From: Dyella sp. A6
GTDB taxonomy: Bacteria > Pseudomonadota > Gammaproteobacteria > Xanthomonadales > Rhodanobacteraceae
Assembly (NCBI RefSeq): GCF_036320485.1
Contig: NZ_CP132911.1
Span: 2,790,001-2,854,000 of the forward strand
Length of the DNA: 64,000 nt
Direction: 5' to 3'
Below the pieces are notes generated by a model that was not told where the DNA came from, did not search any database, and saw only the letters and a program-made list of their open reading frames with translations. A program made the position numbers and the translations under genes. Shown here in pieces: positions 47,075 to 56,213 of the stretch (its first letter is position 1; every line of letters begins with the position of its first letter).

Positions 47075-49612
47075 ATGATTCCATTCTTGAAGCGTTTGCT
47101 GCGCTGGCTGCTGATCCTCGGATTTTCCGGAATGCTGCTGGCCGTTGTTGCCGTTGGTGTCGCCTACTGGCTGGTCGCACCTCGCCTGCCCGCGGTGAGT
47201 GTGCTGAAGGACTATCACATGCAGGTGCCGCTGCGCGTGCTCAGCGCCGACGGCAAGCTGATCGCCACCTTCGGCGAGACCCGGCGCATCCCGGTCAGCA
47301 TCGACCAGGTGCCGCCGATGCTGAAGGATGCCGTGCTGTCCGCCGAGGACGCCGACTTCTATCACCACCCCGGCATCGACTGGCGCGGCATCGTACGCGC
47401 AGGCTGGCACGTGATCCTGGCCGGCGGCCAGAAGGTGCAGGGCGGCTCGACCATCACCCAGCAGGTCGCGCGCAACTTCTTCCTCAGCCCCGAGAAGCTT
47501 TACTCGCGCAAGCTGATCGAGATGTTCACGGCGCTGCGGATGGAGAAGGAGCTGACCAAGGACCAGATCCTGGAGCTCTACCTCAACAAGATGTTCCTCG
47601 GCCACCGCGCCTATGGCGTGGCCGCTGCCGCCGAGTATTACTACGGCAAGAAGCTGGATCAGCTGACGATCGCCCAGTGCGCATCGATCGCCTCCACGTT
47701 CCAGTTGCCCTCCGCGGTCAACCCGGTGACCAACCCGAAGCGGCTGGTGGCCCGCCGCAACTGGGTGCTCGGCCAGATGCACGAGCACCACTTCATCAAC
47801 AAGGCCCAGTACGAGCAGGCGATCGCCGCACCGGATGATGCCTCGCCGCACGAACAGCCCATCCAGGTACACGCCCCGTACGTCGCCGAGATGGTGCGGC
47901 AGCAGGTGCTCAAGCGCTTCGGCAACGATGCGCTGACCGAAGGCTATGTGGTGAAAACCACCATCGACAGCTCACGCCAGCAGGAGGCTGTAACCGCCCT
48001 TCGCAACGGGCTGATCGCCTATGACCGACGCCACGGCTGGCGTGGCCCCGAAGGACACCAGGATCTTCCCGCAAGCCCGTCCGCGGCGAACCTGGAACAC
48101 GCCCTGGCCGGCTACAGCGCAATCGCCGGCATGGAACCCGGCATCGTCACGGCCGTCTCGTCCACCGCCGCCACGGTACACCTGGACACCGGCGACGACG
48201 TCCAGATCGGACTCGACGCCGTAAGCTGGGCACGCAAATACATCAACGACAGTCATGTCGGTCCGAAGCCGAAGGCGGTCAGCGATGTGCTGAAGCGCGG
48301 CGACATCGTCCGTCTTTCGCGCGACACCCAGGGTGACTGGCAGCTGGCACAGATTCCCAAGGCACAGTCCGCGCTGGTCTCGGTCAACCCCGAGGATGGC
48401 GCGATCCAGGCCATGGTCGGCGGCTTCAGCTTCACGCTGAGCAAGTTCAATCGCGCCACCATGGCGGCGCGCCAGCCCGGTTCGAGCTTCAAGCCCTACT
48501 TCTATTCGGCTGCATTCGACCGGGGCTTCACACCCGCCTCGATCGTCAACGACGCCCCGCTGGCCCTGCCCGACCCGTCGCGCCCGGGCGGCCTTTGGAC
48601 GCCAAGCAACGACGACGACAAATTCGCCGGCCCGATGCGCCTGCGCACGGCGCTGGTCCTTTCCAAGAACCTGGTTTCGGTGCGCCTGCTCGATGCCATC
48701 GGCGTGGACTACGCCCGCACCTTCGCCACCCGTTTCGGCTTCTCGCTGGCCGCCCTGCCCGACAACCTGTCGCTGGCGCTCGGCACGGCCTCGGTCTCGC
48801 CGATGGACATGGCCCGTGGCTATGCCGTCTTCGCCAACGGCGGTTACCTGGTCACGCCGTACTTCATCAGCGAGATCGACAACCGCGACGGCAAACCGGT
48901 CTATATCGCCAACCCGGCACGCGCCTGCCGCAGTTGCGAAGAACGACTGCTGCATCCCACCCCTCCCGCACCACCTCCGACCAACATGCTGTCGACACCG
49001 GCCAACGGCGTCGCCACGGGCAGCTCCTCGCCCGCACCTGCTGCCAGTGCAGCGGAGGAAACGGAAGCCCTGCCAGCCGATGCCCATGGCGCCGGCGATC
49101 ATCCGCCAGTCCTGGCACCCCACGTGCTCGGCATCCGCACCGATTACCTGATCACGTCACTCATGAAGGGAGTGATCCTTCACGGTACCGGTTCGGCCGC
49201 GGCGGCCCTGAAGCGCCCCGACCTTGCCGGCAAGACGGGGTCCAGCAGCGATTTCAGGGATGCCTGGTTCGTCGGCTTCAACGGCGACCTGTCCACCGCC
49301 GTATGGGTCGGCTTCGACAACTTCAGCTCGCTGGGCCGCTCGTATGGCGTCGGCGAGTTCGGCGCTCAGGCCGCCCTGCCGATCTGGATGAGCTACATGG
49401 GCAGCGCACTGAAGGGGCTGCCCGAGAACAGCCTGCCCATGCCGCCCGGCATCAGCACGATACTGATCAACCGCGATACCGGACTGCCGACCACGGCCAG
49501 CGACCCCAATTCGATGCCCGAAATCTTCAAGGTCGAGGACGTCGACCGCCTGCGCGCCAAGGCGGCACAGCAGCAGGACAAGGATCAGCAGCACGCATAC
49601 AACATCTTCTGA
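47075..49612 (+). CDS. mrcA: Penicillin-binding protein 1A (bifunctional peptidoglycan synthase)
   Basis: Class A PBP of 845 residues that polymerises and cross-links peptidoglycan. It has an N-terminal membrane helix (about 10-34), a GT51 glycosyltransferase with catalytic Glu91 in SAEDADFYHHPG and GGSTITQQVARNFF, then a linker/OB-like region. The transpeptidase has Ser470-x-x-Lys473 (GSSFK), an SKN motif and K720-T-G. A Pro/Ala/Ser-rich insertion near residues 618-690 starts with a CxxC pair (C618, C621). Divergent pairing with pilMNOPQ is a conserved gammaproteobacterial arrangement. Confidence 0.96.
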   Translation: MIPFLKRLLRWLLILGFSGMLLAVVAVGVAYWLVAPRLPAVSVLKDYHMQVPLRVLSADGKLIATFGETRRIPVSIDQVPPMLKDAVLSAEDADFYHHPGIDWRGIVRAGWHVILAGGQKVQGGSTITQQVARNFFLSPEKLYSRKLIEMFTALRMEKELTKDQILELYLNKMFLGHRAYGVAAAAEYYYGKKLDQLTIAQCASIASTFQLPSAVNPVTNPKRLVARRNWVLGQMHEHHFINKAQYEQAIAAPDDASPHEQPIQVHAPYVAEMVRQQVLKRFGNDALTEGYVVKTTIDSSRQQEAVTALRNGLIAYDRRHGWRGPEGHQDLPASPSAANLEHALAGYSAIAGMEPGIVTAVSSTAATVHLDTGDDVQIGLDAVSWARKYINDSHVGPKPKAVSDVLKRGDIVRLSRDTQGDWQLAQIPKAQSALVSVNPEDGAIQAMVGGFSFTLSKFNRATMAARQPGSSFKPYFYSAAFDRGFTPASIVNDAPLALPDPSRPGGLWTPSNDDDKFAGPMRLRTALVLSKNLVSVRLLDAIGVDYARTFATRFGFSLAALPDNLSLALGTASVSPMDMARGYAVFANGGYLVTPYFISEIDNRDGKPVYIANPARACRSCEERLLHPTPPAPPPTNMLSTPANGVATGSSSPAPAASAAEETEALPADAHGAGDHPPVLAPHVLGIRTDYLITSLMKGVILHGTGSAAAALKRPDLAGKTGSSSDFRDAWFVGFNGDLSTAVWVGFDNFSSLGRSYGVGEFGAQAALPIWMSYMGSALKGLPENSLPMPPGISTILINRDTGLPTTASDPNSMPEIFKVEDVDRLRAKAAQQQDKDQQHAYNIF

Positions 49613-49620
49613 TGTCCATG

Positions 49621-49659
49621 GCATCTGTTCACGCGCCAAGCGTGAACGGATGCGTTTTT
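49621..49659 (+). terminator. Rho-independent terminator after PBP1A
   Basis: GCATCTGTTCACGC pairs with GCGTGAACGGATGC with a single T-G wobble and a 5-nt loop, followed by TTTTT at 49655-49659. It begins 9 bp after the stop. Confidence 0.85.
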
Positions 49660-49697
49660 CCGTGTAGCCTGTCTGGCAAGGCTACGGAGGAACGCGC

Positions 49698-50369
49698 ATG
49701 GCACGAGGCGAACACCACCGCATCCACGCGCACGACCGCGTCCAGCGCAACCGCCTGCGGGTTGCCCAGGAGGCGGCCCGCCTGATGAGCGAACACGGCA
49801 TTCGCGATTTCCATCGGGCCAAGCTCAAGGCGGCGGAACGCTTGGGCATCCTCGATACCCAGGCACTGCCGCGCAACCACGAAATAGAACAGGCACTGCG
49901 CGAGCACCAGCGCCTGTTCCACGCCGAAAGCCAACCCCAGCTGCTGCGGCAACGACGCGAAGCAGCGGTAGAGGCCATGCGCTTCCTGCGGGCATTCGAA
50001 CCCCGCCTGGTCGGCGCCGTGCTGGACGGTACTGCCGACGCCCACTCGGCGGTCTGCCTGCACGTATTCAGTGACGACGCCGAAGCCGTCGCCCTGTTCC
50101 TCCGCGAACACGGCGTGCCGTGCGAGACACAGACACGCCGCCTGCGTATTACCCGGGACACCCAGGCCGACTATCCGGTCCTGCTGTTCGCCGCCGAAGC
50201 CATCCCGTTCGACCTGACAGTGCTACCCCGCGACGCCATGCGCCAGGCGCCGCTGGACCGGATCGACGAAAAGCCAATGCGACGCGGCCACCTGGCCACA
50301 GTCCAGGCATTGCTGGACGCGCACGAGAACGCCGACTTCGAGCGCCAGCTGGCCGCCGCCCTGCGCTGA
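49698..50369 (+). CDS. Conserved protein of unknown function
   Basis: A 223-residue soluble protein with no signal peptide or membrane helix. Residues 1-110 are charged and helical (HDRVQRNRLRVAQEAARLMSEHGIRDFHRAKLKAAERLG). Residues about 115-175 resemble an alpha/beta module (RLVGAVLDGTADAHSAVCLHVF) that could be nucleotidyltransferase-like, though I cannot confirm a catalytic motif. A strong GGAGGAA Shine-Dalgarno at the ATG and in-frame composition support a real gene. It is isolated between two terminators. Confidence 0.75.
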   Translation: MARGEHHRIHAHDRVQRNRLRVAQEAARLMSEHGIRDFHRAKLKAAERLGILDTQALPRNHEIEQALREHQRLFHAESQPQLLRQRREAAVEAMRFLRAFEPRLVGAVLDGTADAHSAVCLHVFSDDAEAVALFLREHGVPCETQTRRLRITRDTQADYPVLLFAAEAIPFDLTVLPRDAMRQAPLDRIDEKPMRRGHLATVQALLDAHENADFERQLAAALR

Positions 50370-50410
50370 GTATGACGGCAGGCCCGATCGTGGCGCCAAC
50401 CCAGACAAAC

Positions 50411-50437
50411 AAAACGCCCCGACATGCGGGGCGTTTT
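50411..50437. terminator. Bidirectional terminator between the unknown gene and gltA
   Basis: AAAACGCCCC and GGGGCGTTTT pair perfectly with a 7-nt loop. There is a T-run on the plus strand and, by symmetry, on the minus strand, so it can serve both converging genes. Confidence 0.85.
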
Positions 50438-50462
50438 GCTGTTGCGGAATACAACGCGTGGA

Positions 50463-51758
50463 TCAGCGCTTGCCGGCCGCCACGTAGTCACGCACGTCGT
50501 GACCGGTGTAGATCTGACGCGGACGGCCAATGCGTGCACCCGGGGTTTCGTGCTGCTCGATCCAGTGTGCGATCCAGCCGGCAGTACGGGCAATGGCAAA
50601 CATCACGGTGAACATCTCGGTGGGGATGCCCAGCGCCTTGTAGATGATGCCCGAGTAGAAGTCGACGTTCGGGTACAACTTGCGCTCGACGAAGTAGTCG
50701 TCCTTCAGCGCCGCTTCTTCCAGCTTCATCGCCACGTCCAGCAGCGGATCGTTGACGCCCAGCTCGGCCAGCACCTTGTGGCACATCTCGCGGATGATCT
50801 TGGCGCGCGGGTCGAAGTTCTTGTAGACGCGGTGGCCGAAGCCCATCAGGCGGAAACTGTCGTTCTTGTCCTTGGCGCGCAGCACCGCCGACTCGACGTT
50901 GTCCGGCGTACCGATCTCTTCCAGCATCTTCAGCACCGCCTCGTTGGCGCCGCCGTGGGCAGGACCCCAAAGCGCGGTGATGCCGGCGGCGATCGAGGCG
51001 TACGGATTGGCACCGGTGGAACCGACCAGACGCACAGTCGAGGTGGACGCATTCTGCTCGTGGTCGGCGTGCAGGATGAACAGCAGGTCCAGCGCCTTGG
51101 CGGCGACCGGGCTCATCTGCAGCGGCTCGCTGGGCACTTCAAACATCATGTGCAGGAAGCGATCCACGTACTCGAGGTTGTTGCGTGGGAAGCGGAACGG
51201 CCAGCCGATCGAATAGCGGTAGCAAGCGGCGGCGATGGTCGGCATCTTGGCGATCAGGCGGATCGCGGCCAGCTTGCGGTCGGCCGGATTATCCACGTCC
51301 AGATCGTCGTGGTAGAACGCCGACAGCGAGGCGACCGCGGCGGCCAGCATCGCCATCGGATGTGCGTCGTGGTGGAAGCCCTTGAAGAAGTCCTTCAACG
51401 ACTCATGCATCATCGTGTGATGCGTGATCTGGTTCTCGAAGCGCGAGAACTCGTCCTGCTTCGGCAGCTCGCCGTTGAGCAGCAGGTAGGCCACCTCGAG
51501 GAAGTTGGAATGCTCGGCCAGCTGTTCGATCGGGTAGCCGCGGTACAGCAGTACGCCCTTGTCGCCATCAATGTAGGTGATCGCGCTCTTGGTGCTGGCC
51601 GTACTGCCGAAACCGACATCGTACGTGAAGTGGCCGGTGTCCTTGTACAACGTGGAGATGTCGATGCAGGCGGGGCCGAGCGTGCCGCTCAGCAGGGGCA
51701 GTTCGCTACTGCGATTGCTCGACTCGTCCACCAGTTTGACGGTCTTGGTATCGGACAC
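50463..51758 (-). CDS. gltA: Citrate synthase (type II)
   Basis: Condenses oxaloacetate and acetyl-CoA at the start of the TCA cycle, 431 residues, hexameric NADH-sensitive type by sequence. Landmarks: [21 protein letters not shown], catalytic-histidine region [29 protein letters not shown] and C-terminal RPRQIYTG. The start is GTG at 51758 with a perfect AAGGAGG Shine-Dalgarno; an open frame further upstream is not conserved. Confidence 0.97.
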   Translation of the reverse strand: MSDTKTVKLVDESSNRSSELPLLSGTLGPACIDISTLYKDTGHFTYDVGFGSTASTKSAITYIDGDKGVLLYRGYPIEQLAEHSNFLEVAYLLLNGELPKQDEFSRFENQITHHTMMHESLKDFFKGFHHDAHPMAMLAAAVASLSAFYHDDLDVDNPADRKLAAIRLIAKMPTIAAACYRYSIGWPFRFPRNNLEYVDRFLHMMFEVPSEPLQMSPVAAKALDLLFILHADHEQNASTSTVRLVGSTGANPYASIAAGITALWGPAHGGANEAVLKMLEEIGTPDNVESAVLRAKDKNDSFRLMGFGHRVYKNFDPRAKIIREMCHKVLAELGVNDPLLDVAMKLEEAALKDDYFVERKLYPNVDFYSGIIYKALGIPTEMFTVMFAIARTAGWIAHWIEQHETPGARIGRPRQIYTGHDVRDYVAAGKR

Positions 51759-51869
51759 GGAAACCTCCTTACGGCAAATGTCGACGCCGGCTAATGTCGA
51801 TGGGGGACATCGGCCAGCGATGGGGAATGAAGTGGCGCGGGTGGGGAAACCACGCCATACAACCGACGC

Positions 51870-51878
51870 ATTATCGCA
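51870..51878 (-). promoter_or_regulatory. Extended -10 promoter of gltA
   Basis: On the minus strand TGCGATAAT is an extended -10 (TG-n-GATAAT). The predicted start near 51863 leaves a 5' leader of about 105 nt before the GTG. No -35 consensus is visible. Confidence 0.5.
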
Positions 51879-51924
51879 CAACAGGCACTGAACATCCGTC
51901 AGCGGATGGTCTAGATACAAGCGC

Positions 51925-51959
51925 AAAAAAACACGGAGCGGGCAGGGCCCGCTCCGTGT
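51925..51959 (-). terminator. Rho-independent terminator after rpmE2
   Basis: On the minus strand a perfect 13-bp stem (ACACGGAGCGGGC and its complement) with a 3-nt loop is followed by a run of six or seven T. It begins 39 bp past the rpmE2 stop. Confidence 0.9.
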
Positions 51960-51998
51960 CGAATCAGCATCGGCTGGCCGCCTCAACGGCCGAGCAGA

Positions 51999-52244
51999 TT
52001 ACTTCTGCGCGTAGCGGCGACGGAACTTGTCCACGCGGCCGCCCGCGTCGATGGTCTTCTGCTTACCGGTGTAGAACGGGTGCGAGTGACTGGAGATATC
52101 CACCTTGATCAGCGGGTACTCGTTGCCGTCTTCCCACTTGACGGTTTCCTTGGACGCGATCGTCGAGCGCGTCAGGAACGCGAACTCGGACGACAGGTCC
52201 TGGAACACCACCGGGCGATAGTTCGGATGGATATCAGGCTTCAT
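51999..52244 (-). CDS. rpmE2: 50S ribosomal protein L31 type B
   Basis: An 81-residue ribosomal protein starting [16 protein letters not shown]. It lacks the CxxC zinc site of type A L31, so it is the zinc-independent B form, which in many bacteria replaces the A form under zinc limitation. No Zur-box-like palindrome is obvious upstream. It is followed by a strong terminator. Confidence 0.96.
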   Translation of the reverse strand: MKPDIHPNYRPVVFQDLSSEFAFLTRSTIASKETVKWEDGNEYPLIKVDISSHSHPFYTGKQKTIDAGGRVDKFRRRYAQK

Positions 52245-52331
52245 GTTCGGCTCTAAAGCGGCGGGTGAAAAGAGCGCAAGTTTACCGACGAACCGACCAG
52301 ACCGTCAACCCACGCCCGGCTTGTCCGGCGA

Positions 52332-53273
52332 TCAGGCTGCCGGGCCCGCGCCGAGCGCCGTCCGCACCATGGCGGCGAAGCGCGCCTGATCGACTTCGAG
52401 CACGATGTTGGCGTTCGCCGGATGCCCCAGACGCCCGGCCCAGTCGACCACCGTGGCACCACGGGTCAGACGGCCATCCAGCTCCACCGCCACATGACGC
52501 CGCTCGCTGCGAGTGACCATGTCCGGGTCGATCGCCACCGCCATCGCCAGCGCATCCGCCGCCACGATGCCATGCCGGTCATGCGTGGCATTGTAGGCCC
52601 GCGCGGTGCCGAACACCTTGCCGAAGAACGCTGCGCGCTTGTCTCCATCGGCCAGCCACTGATCGAACTCGGCATCCTCGAAGGCATGCCGCAACGTGGC
52701 CTCCCAGTCCACCAGATCGAAGTCGGAAAAGCTCTCGAACACCACGTGTGCCGCTTCCGGATCGAACCCGACATTGAACTCGGCCGGCACGTTGCCGGTA
52801 TTGCCGTGGCCCGTCACGGCCCCACCCATCACTACCAGTCGCTTGACCCGCTGCGGCAAGGAAGGATCGAGCCGCAAGGCCAGGGCCAGATTGGTCAGCG
52901 GCGCCAGCGCGACCAGGGTCAGCTCGCCCGGGCGTTCGCGGGTCAAGCGCAACAACGCCAGGGCAGCGGACTCGTCCGATGCCTGCGCGACCGGCTCGGG
53001 AAAGCCGACATCGCCAAACCCGTCACCGCCATGCACAAAAGCCGCGTCCTCTTCCGGCTGACGTACCAGCGGGGTCGGGCAACCGCCGAAAACCGGGGTA
53101 TCGGCACCGAGCAGATCGACCAGGATACGAGCGTTGCGTACGGTATGGTTCAGCCCCACATTGCCAGCGGCAATGCTCAGCCCTGCGACATCGGCATGCG
53201 CGTGCGCCATCAGGATGGCCAGCGCGTCATCCACGCCGGGGTCCGTGTCGATCAGGAGTTGCGGTCTGCTCAT
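52332..53273 (-). CDS. Inosine-uridine-type nucleoside hydrolase
   Basis: A 313-residue calcium-dependent N-ribohydrolase that splits nucleosides to base and ribose. The diagnostic N-terminal DTDPGVDDALAI calcium motif is at about residues 9-20, and later landmarks are LVALAPLTNLA and VMGGAVTGHGN. Base preference cannot be told from sequence. The ATG at 53273 is chosen because the conserved strand begins five residues later; an open frame further upstream is unconserved. The recG stop lies 63 bp upstream on the same strand. Confidence 0.93.
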   Translation of the reverse strand: MSRPQLLIDTDPGVDDALAILMAHAHADVAGLSIAAGNVGLNHTVRNARILVDLLGADTPVFGGCPTPLVRQPEEDAAFVHGGDGFGDVGFPEPVAQASDESAALALLRLTRERPGELTLVALAPLTNLALALRLDPSLPQRVKRLVVMGGAVTGHGNTGNVPAEFNVGFDPEAAHVVFESFSDFDLVDWEATLRHAFEDAEFDQWLADGDKRAAFFGKVFGTARAYNATHDRHGIVAADALAMAVAIDPDMVTRSERRHVAVELDGRLTRGATVVDWAGRLGHPANANIVLEVDQARFAAMVRTALGAGPAA

Positions 53274-53336
53274 GGCGGGTCTTCCGTGTCGTCGGGCAGT
53301 CCAGTGTAGAGACATCCCGGTAAACCGAAAACCGGC

Positions 53337-55454
53337 TCAGGCGTGTGCGTAACGTGCGGCTGCACCGATCCAGCGCGTCATCAGCCGCCCGGCCTGCTCC
53401 GCGTGCGCAGCCAGCATCTGCTCACCCACCTGCTGCACCACCGGCAGCAGGTGGGCATCGCGGGCCAGATCGGCGATACGGAAAGCCAGCTGGCCTGTCT
53501 GACGCGTACCCAGCACTTCGCCCGGGCCGCGCAACTCCAGGTCCTTCTCGGCAATACGAAAACCATCGCCGGTTTCACGCATCACCTGCAAACGCTGCTT
53601 GGCCAGGCCGCCCAGCGGCGGCTGGTAGAGCAGCACGCAACTGGACGCAATCGAGCCGCGCCCGACCCGACCCCGCAACTGGTGAAGCTGGGCAAGGCCA
53701 AGACGCTCACTGTTCTCGATCACCATCAGACTGGCATTGGGCACATCCACCCCGACCTCGATCACCGTGGTGGCCACCAGCACGGCCAGCTCACCCGCCT
53801 TGAACGCATCCATCACGGACTGCTTTTCCTTCGGCTTCATGCGCCCATGGATCAGCCCCACCCTGCAATCGGTCAGCGTCGCCGCCAGCTCGGCATGCGC
53901 CGCCTCCGCCGCCTGTGCACGCAACTGCTCGGACTCCTCGATCAAGGTGCATACCCAGTACACCTGCCGCCCCTCGCCACAGGCCGCGTGGATACGCTCG
54001 ATGACCTCGGCACGGCGCGCATTCGAAACGGCGATGGTCTGCACCGGCGTTCGTCCGGGCGGCAGTTCGTCGACCGACGACACGTCGAGATCGGCATAGG
54101 CACTCATCGCCAGCGTACGTGGAATCGGCGTGGCCGTGAGCACCAGTTGATGCGGTACATCCGCGGAATCTGCGCTGGCACCCTTGTCGCGCAGGCTCAA
54201 TCGCTGCTGCACCCCGAAACGGTGCTGCTCGTCGACGATCACCAGCCCCAGCCGGGCGAAGACCACGCCTTCCTGCATCAAGGCGTGCGTGCCGATGGTG
54301 ACTGCCGCCCCCCCGGCCACGCGTGCCAATGCACGCTGCCGAGCCTTGCCGGTCACTTTGCCGGCCAGCCAGACCACCTCGACACCGAGCGGCTCCAGCC
54401 AGTGGCGGAAATTGCGCAGGTGCTGTTCGGCCAGCAACTCGGTAGGCGCCACCAGCGCCACCTGCCAACCCGCCTCCACCGCCGCCAATGCCGCCAGCGC
54501 AGCCACCACCGTCTTGCCCGAACCCACGTCGCCCTGCACCAGCCGCAGCATCGGACGGACCTGGGCCAGGTCGGCCAGCACCTCGGCACTTACCCGCTGC
54601 TGTGCCGCAGTTAGGCGAAACGGCAACGCCGCCAGCATCGCTTCGCACAGGTGCCCGTCCCCACCCAGTACCGGCGCATGCCGCCGGCGTACGGCCGCAC
54701 GCATGCGCTTGAGGCTGAGATGCTGTGCCAGCAGCTCCTCGAACGCCAGGCGCTGTTGCGCCGGATGACGCCCCAGCACCAGTTGGGACAAGGCCGCATC
54801 CGGCGGCGGCCGATGCACATACAGCAGTGCATCGCGCAGGGATGTCAGGCCATGTTCCGCACACAGTTGCGCAGGAATCAGTTCCAGCCGGGCATCGTCC
54901 GGCAACAGCCCCAGCGCCTTGTCGATCACGCCGGCCAGCCTTTTCTGGCCCAGGCCCTCGGTCGTGGGATAGATGGGACTGAGCCGATCCTCGACCGCCA
55001 CCGGCTCGTCACCAGACATCCGCTGGTATTGCGGATGCACCATCTCCAGCCCGTGCGCGCCCTGGCGCACTTCGCCAAAGCAGAGCAATCGCGTGCCGGG
55101 CTGCAGTTGCTCGACCTGGGCACGCCGGAAATGGAAGAACCGAAGCAGCAATGAATGGCCGGCATCGTCGCCGATCGCCACCTTCAGCTGCGGCCGATAG
55201 CGAAAGCCCCGCTCGACCGCCTCCACGACACCGGCCACCTGCACGCGATCACCCACGCGCAAATCGGCCATGGCTGCCACACGGGTCTTGTCCTCATAGC
55301 GCAGCGGCAAATGAAACCAGAGATCCTGCACCCGCTCGAGACCCAACCTCCCGAGCGCTGCCGCTAACGCAGGCCCCACCCCCGGCAGACGGGTGACGGG
55401 CGCCAGCCCGGGATCACCCGTCTCGTCCGGCACAACTGGGCTGCGTGAAGCCAT
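53337..55454 (-). CDS. recG: ATP-dependent DNA helicase RecG
   Basis: A 705-residue superfamily-2 branch-migration helicase that remodels stalled forks and Holliday junctions. It has an N-terminal OB/wedge domain (VGDRVQVAGVVEAVE), Walker A GDVGSGKTVVA, the DEQH box VIVDEQHRFGVQQR, TATPIPRTLAM, and C-terminal motifs VLVATTVIEVGVDVPNA and QLRGRVGRG. It is in the block recG-ridA-spoT-rpoZ, read in the order rpoZ first. Confidence 0.97.
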   Translation of the reverse strand: MASRSPVVPDETGDPGLAPVTRLPGVGPALAAALGRLGLERVQDLWFHLPLRYEDKTRVAAMADLRVGDRVQVAGVVEAVERGFRYRPQLKVAIGDDAGHSLLLRFFHFRRAQVEQLQPGTRLLCFGEVRQGAHGLEMVHPQYQRMSGDEPVAVEDRLSPIYPTTEGLGQKRLAGVIDKALGLLPDDARLELIPAQLCAEHGLTSLRDALLYVHRPPPDAALSQLVLGRHPAQQRLAFEELLAQHLSLKRMRAAVRRRHAPVLGGDGHLCEAMLAALPFRLTAAQQRVSAEVLADLAQVRPMLRLVQGDVGSGKTVVAALAALAAVEAGWQVALVAPTELLAEQHLRNFRHWLEPLGVEVVWLAGKVTGKARQRALARVAGGAAVTIGTHALMQEGVVFARLGLVIVDEQHRFGVQQRLSLRDKGASADSADVPHQLVLTATPIPRTLAMSAYADLDVSSVDELPPGRTPVQTIAVSNARRAEVIERIHAACGEGRQVYWVCTLIEESEQLRAQAAEAAHAELAATLTDCRVGLIHGRMKPKEKQSVMDAFKAGELAVLVATTVIEVGVDVPNASLMVIENSERLGLAQLHQLRGRVGRGSIASSCVLLYQPPLGGLAKQRLQVMRETGDGFRIAEKDLELRGPGEVLGTRQTGQLAFRIADLARDAHLLPVVQQVGEQMLAAHAEQAGRLMTRWIGAAARYAHA

Positions 55455-55609
55455 CGGGCAAGCCTAACCGAGCGACAGGCCATCGCCCAGCGCCACGGAC
55501 ACGGCACACTGCAGGCCCCGGCCACACAAACACGTCGGCCACCGCCGCAGCCGACCACCGGCCACGCGTCTGCCTGCCGACATCACGCCAATGTCATCAA
55601 CGACAGGCG

Positions 55610-55993
55610 TCAGGACAGCACCATCACCGCATCGACTTCCACCTGCGCACCTTTCGGAAGCGCAGAAACCTCGATGGTGGAACGTGCCGGATAGGGCTGC
55701 GCGAAGTATTCGGCCATCACCGCATTCACCGCGGCGAAATTGGCCAGATCGGTCACATAGATGCCCACACGCACGATCTGGCCCAACGAACCACCTGCCG
55801 CCTTCGCCACTGCCGTCAGGTTGTCGAACACTCGTCGCGTCTGAGCATCAATGTCACCTTCGACCAGCTGACCCGTCAGCGGATCGAGCGGAATCTGCCC
55901 GGAAAAGTAGACCGTGTCACCCGCACGGACAGCCTGCGAATAAGGGCCGATGGCGGCCGGTGCCTGGTCGGTGGCGATGATCTGGCGGGACAT
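55610..55993 (-). CDS. ridA: RidA family reactive enamine/imine deaminase
   Basis: A 127-residue trimeric enzyme that hydrolyses reactive enamines such as 2-aminoacrylate. It begins [17 protein letters not shown] and has the catalytic arginine R104 (in YPARST), equivalent to Arg105 of the family, plus GQIPLDP. It lies between spoT (220 bp upstream) and recG (155 bp downstream) on the same strand. Confidence 0.95.
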   Translation of the reverse strand: MSRQIIATDQAPAAIGPYSQAVRAGDTVYFSGQIPLDPLTGQLVEGDIDAQTRRVFDNLTAVAKAAGGSLGQIVRVGIYVTDLANFAAVNAVMAEYFAQPYPARSTIEVSALPKGAQVEVDAVMVLS

Positions 55994-56213
55994 GAAGACA
56001 CACTCGCTATGACATGGAAGAGCTGGAGTCTAAACGAGACCGGACGATCGCGCAGGGCCCAATGCGCGACTGCGCGCAGACCCCACACCGGGATGACACT
56101 CAGCGGCCGGACACTCCGAAACCGGGACACCCCAACGGGTGCCGCGCATACGCGACGACCCGGTTCACCAGTCAGCGTCAAGCAGTCATTGCGGCTGTCG
56201 CGGCCAGCCGATG

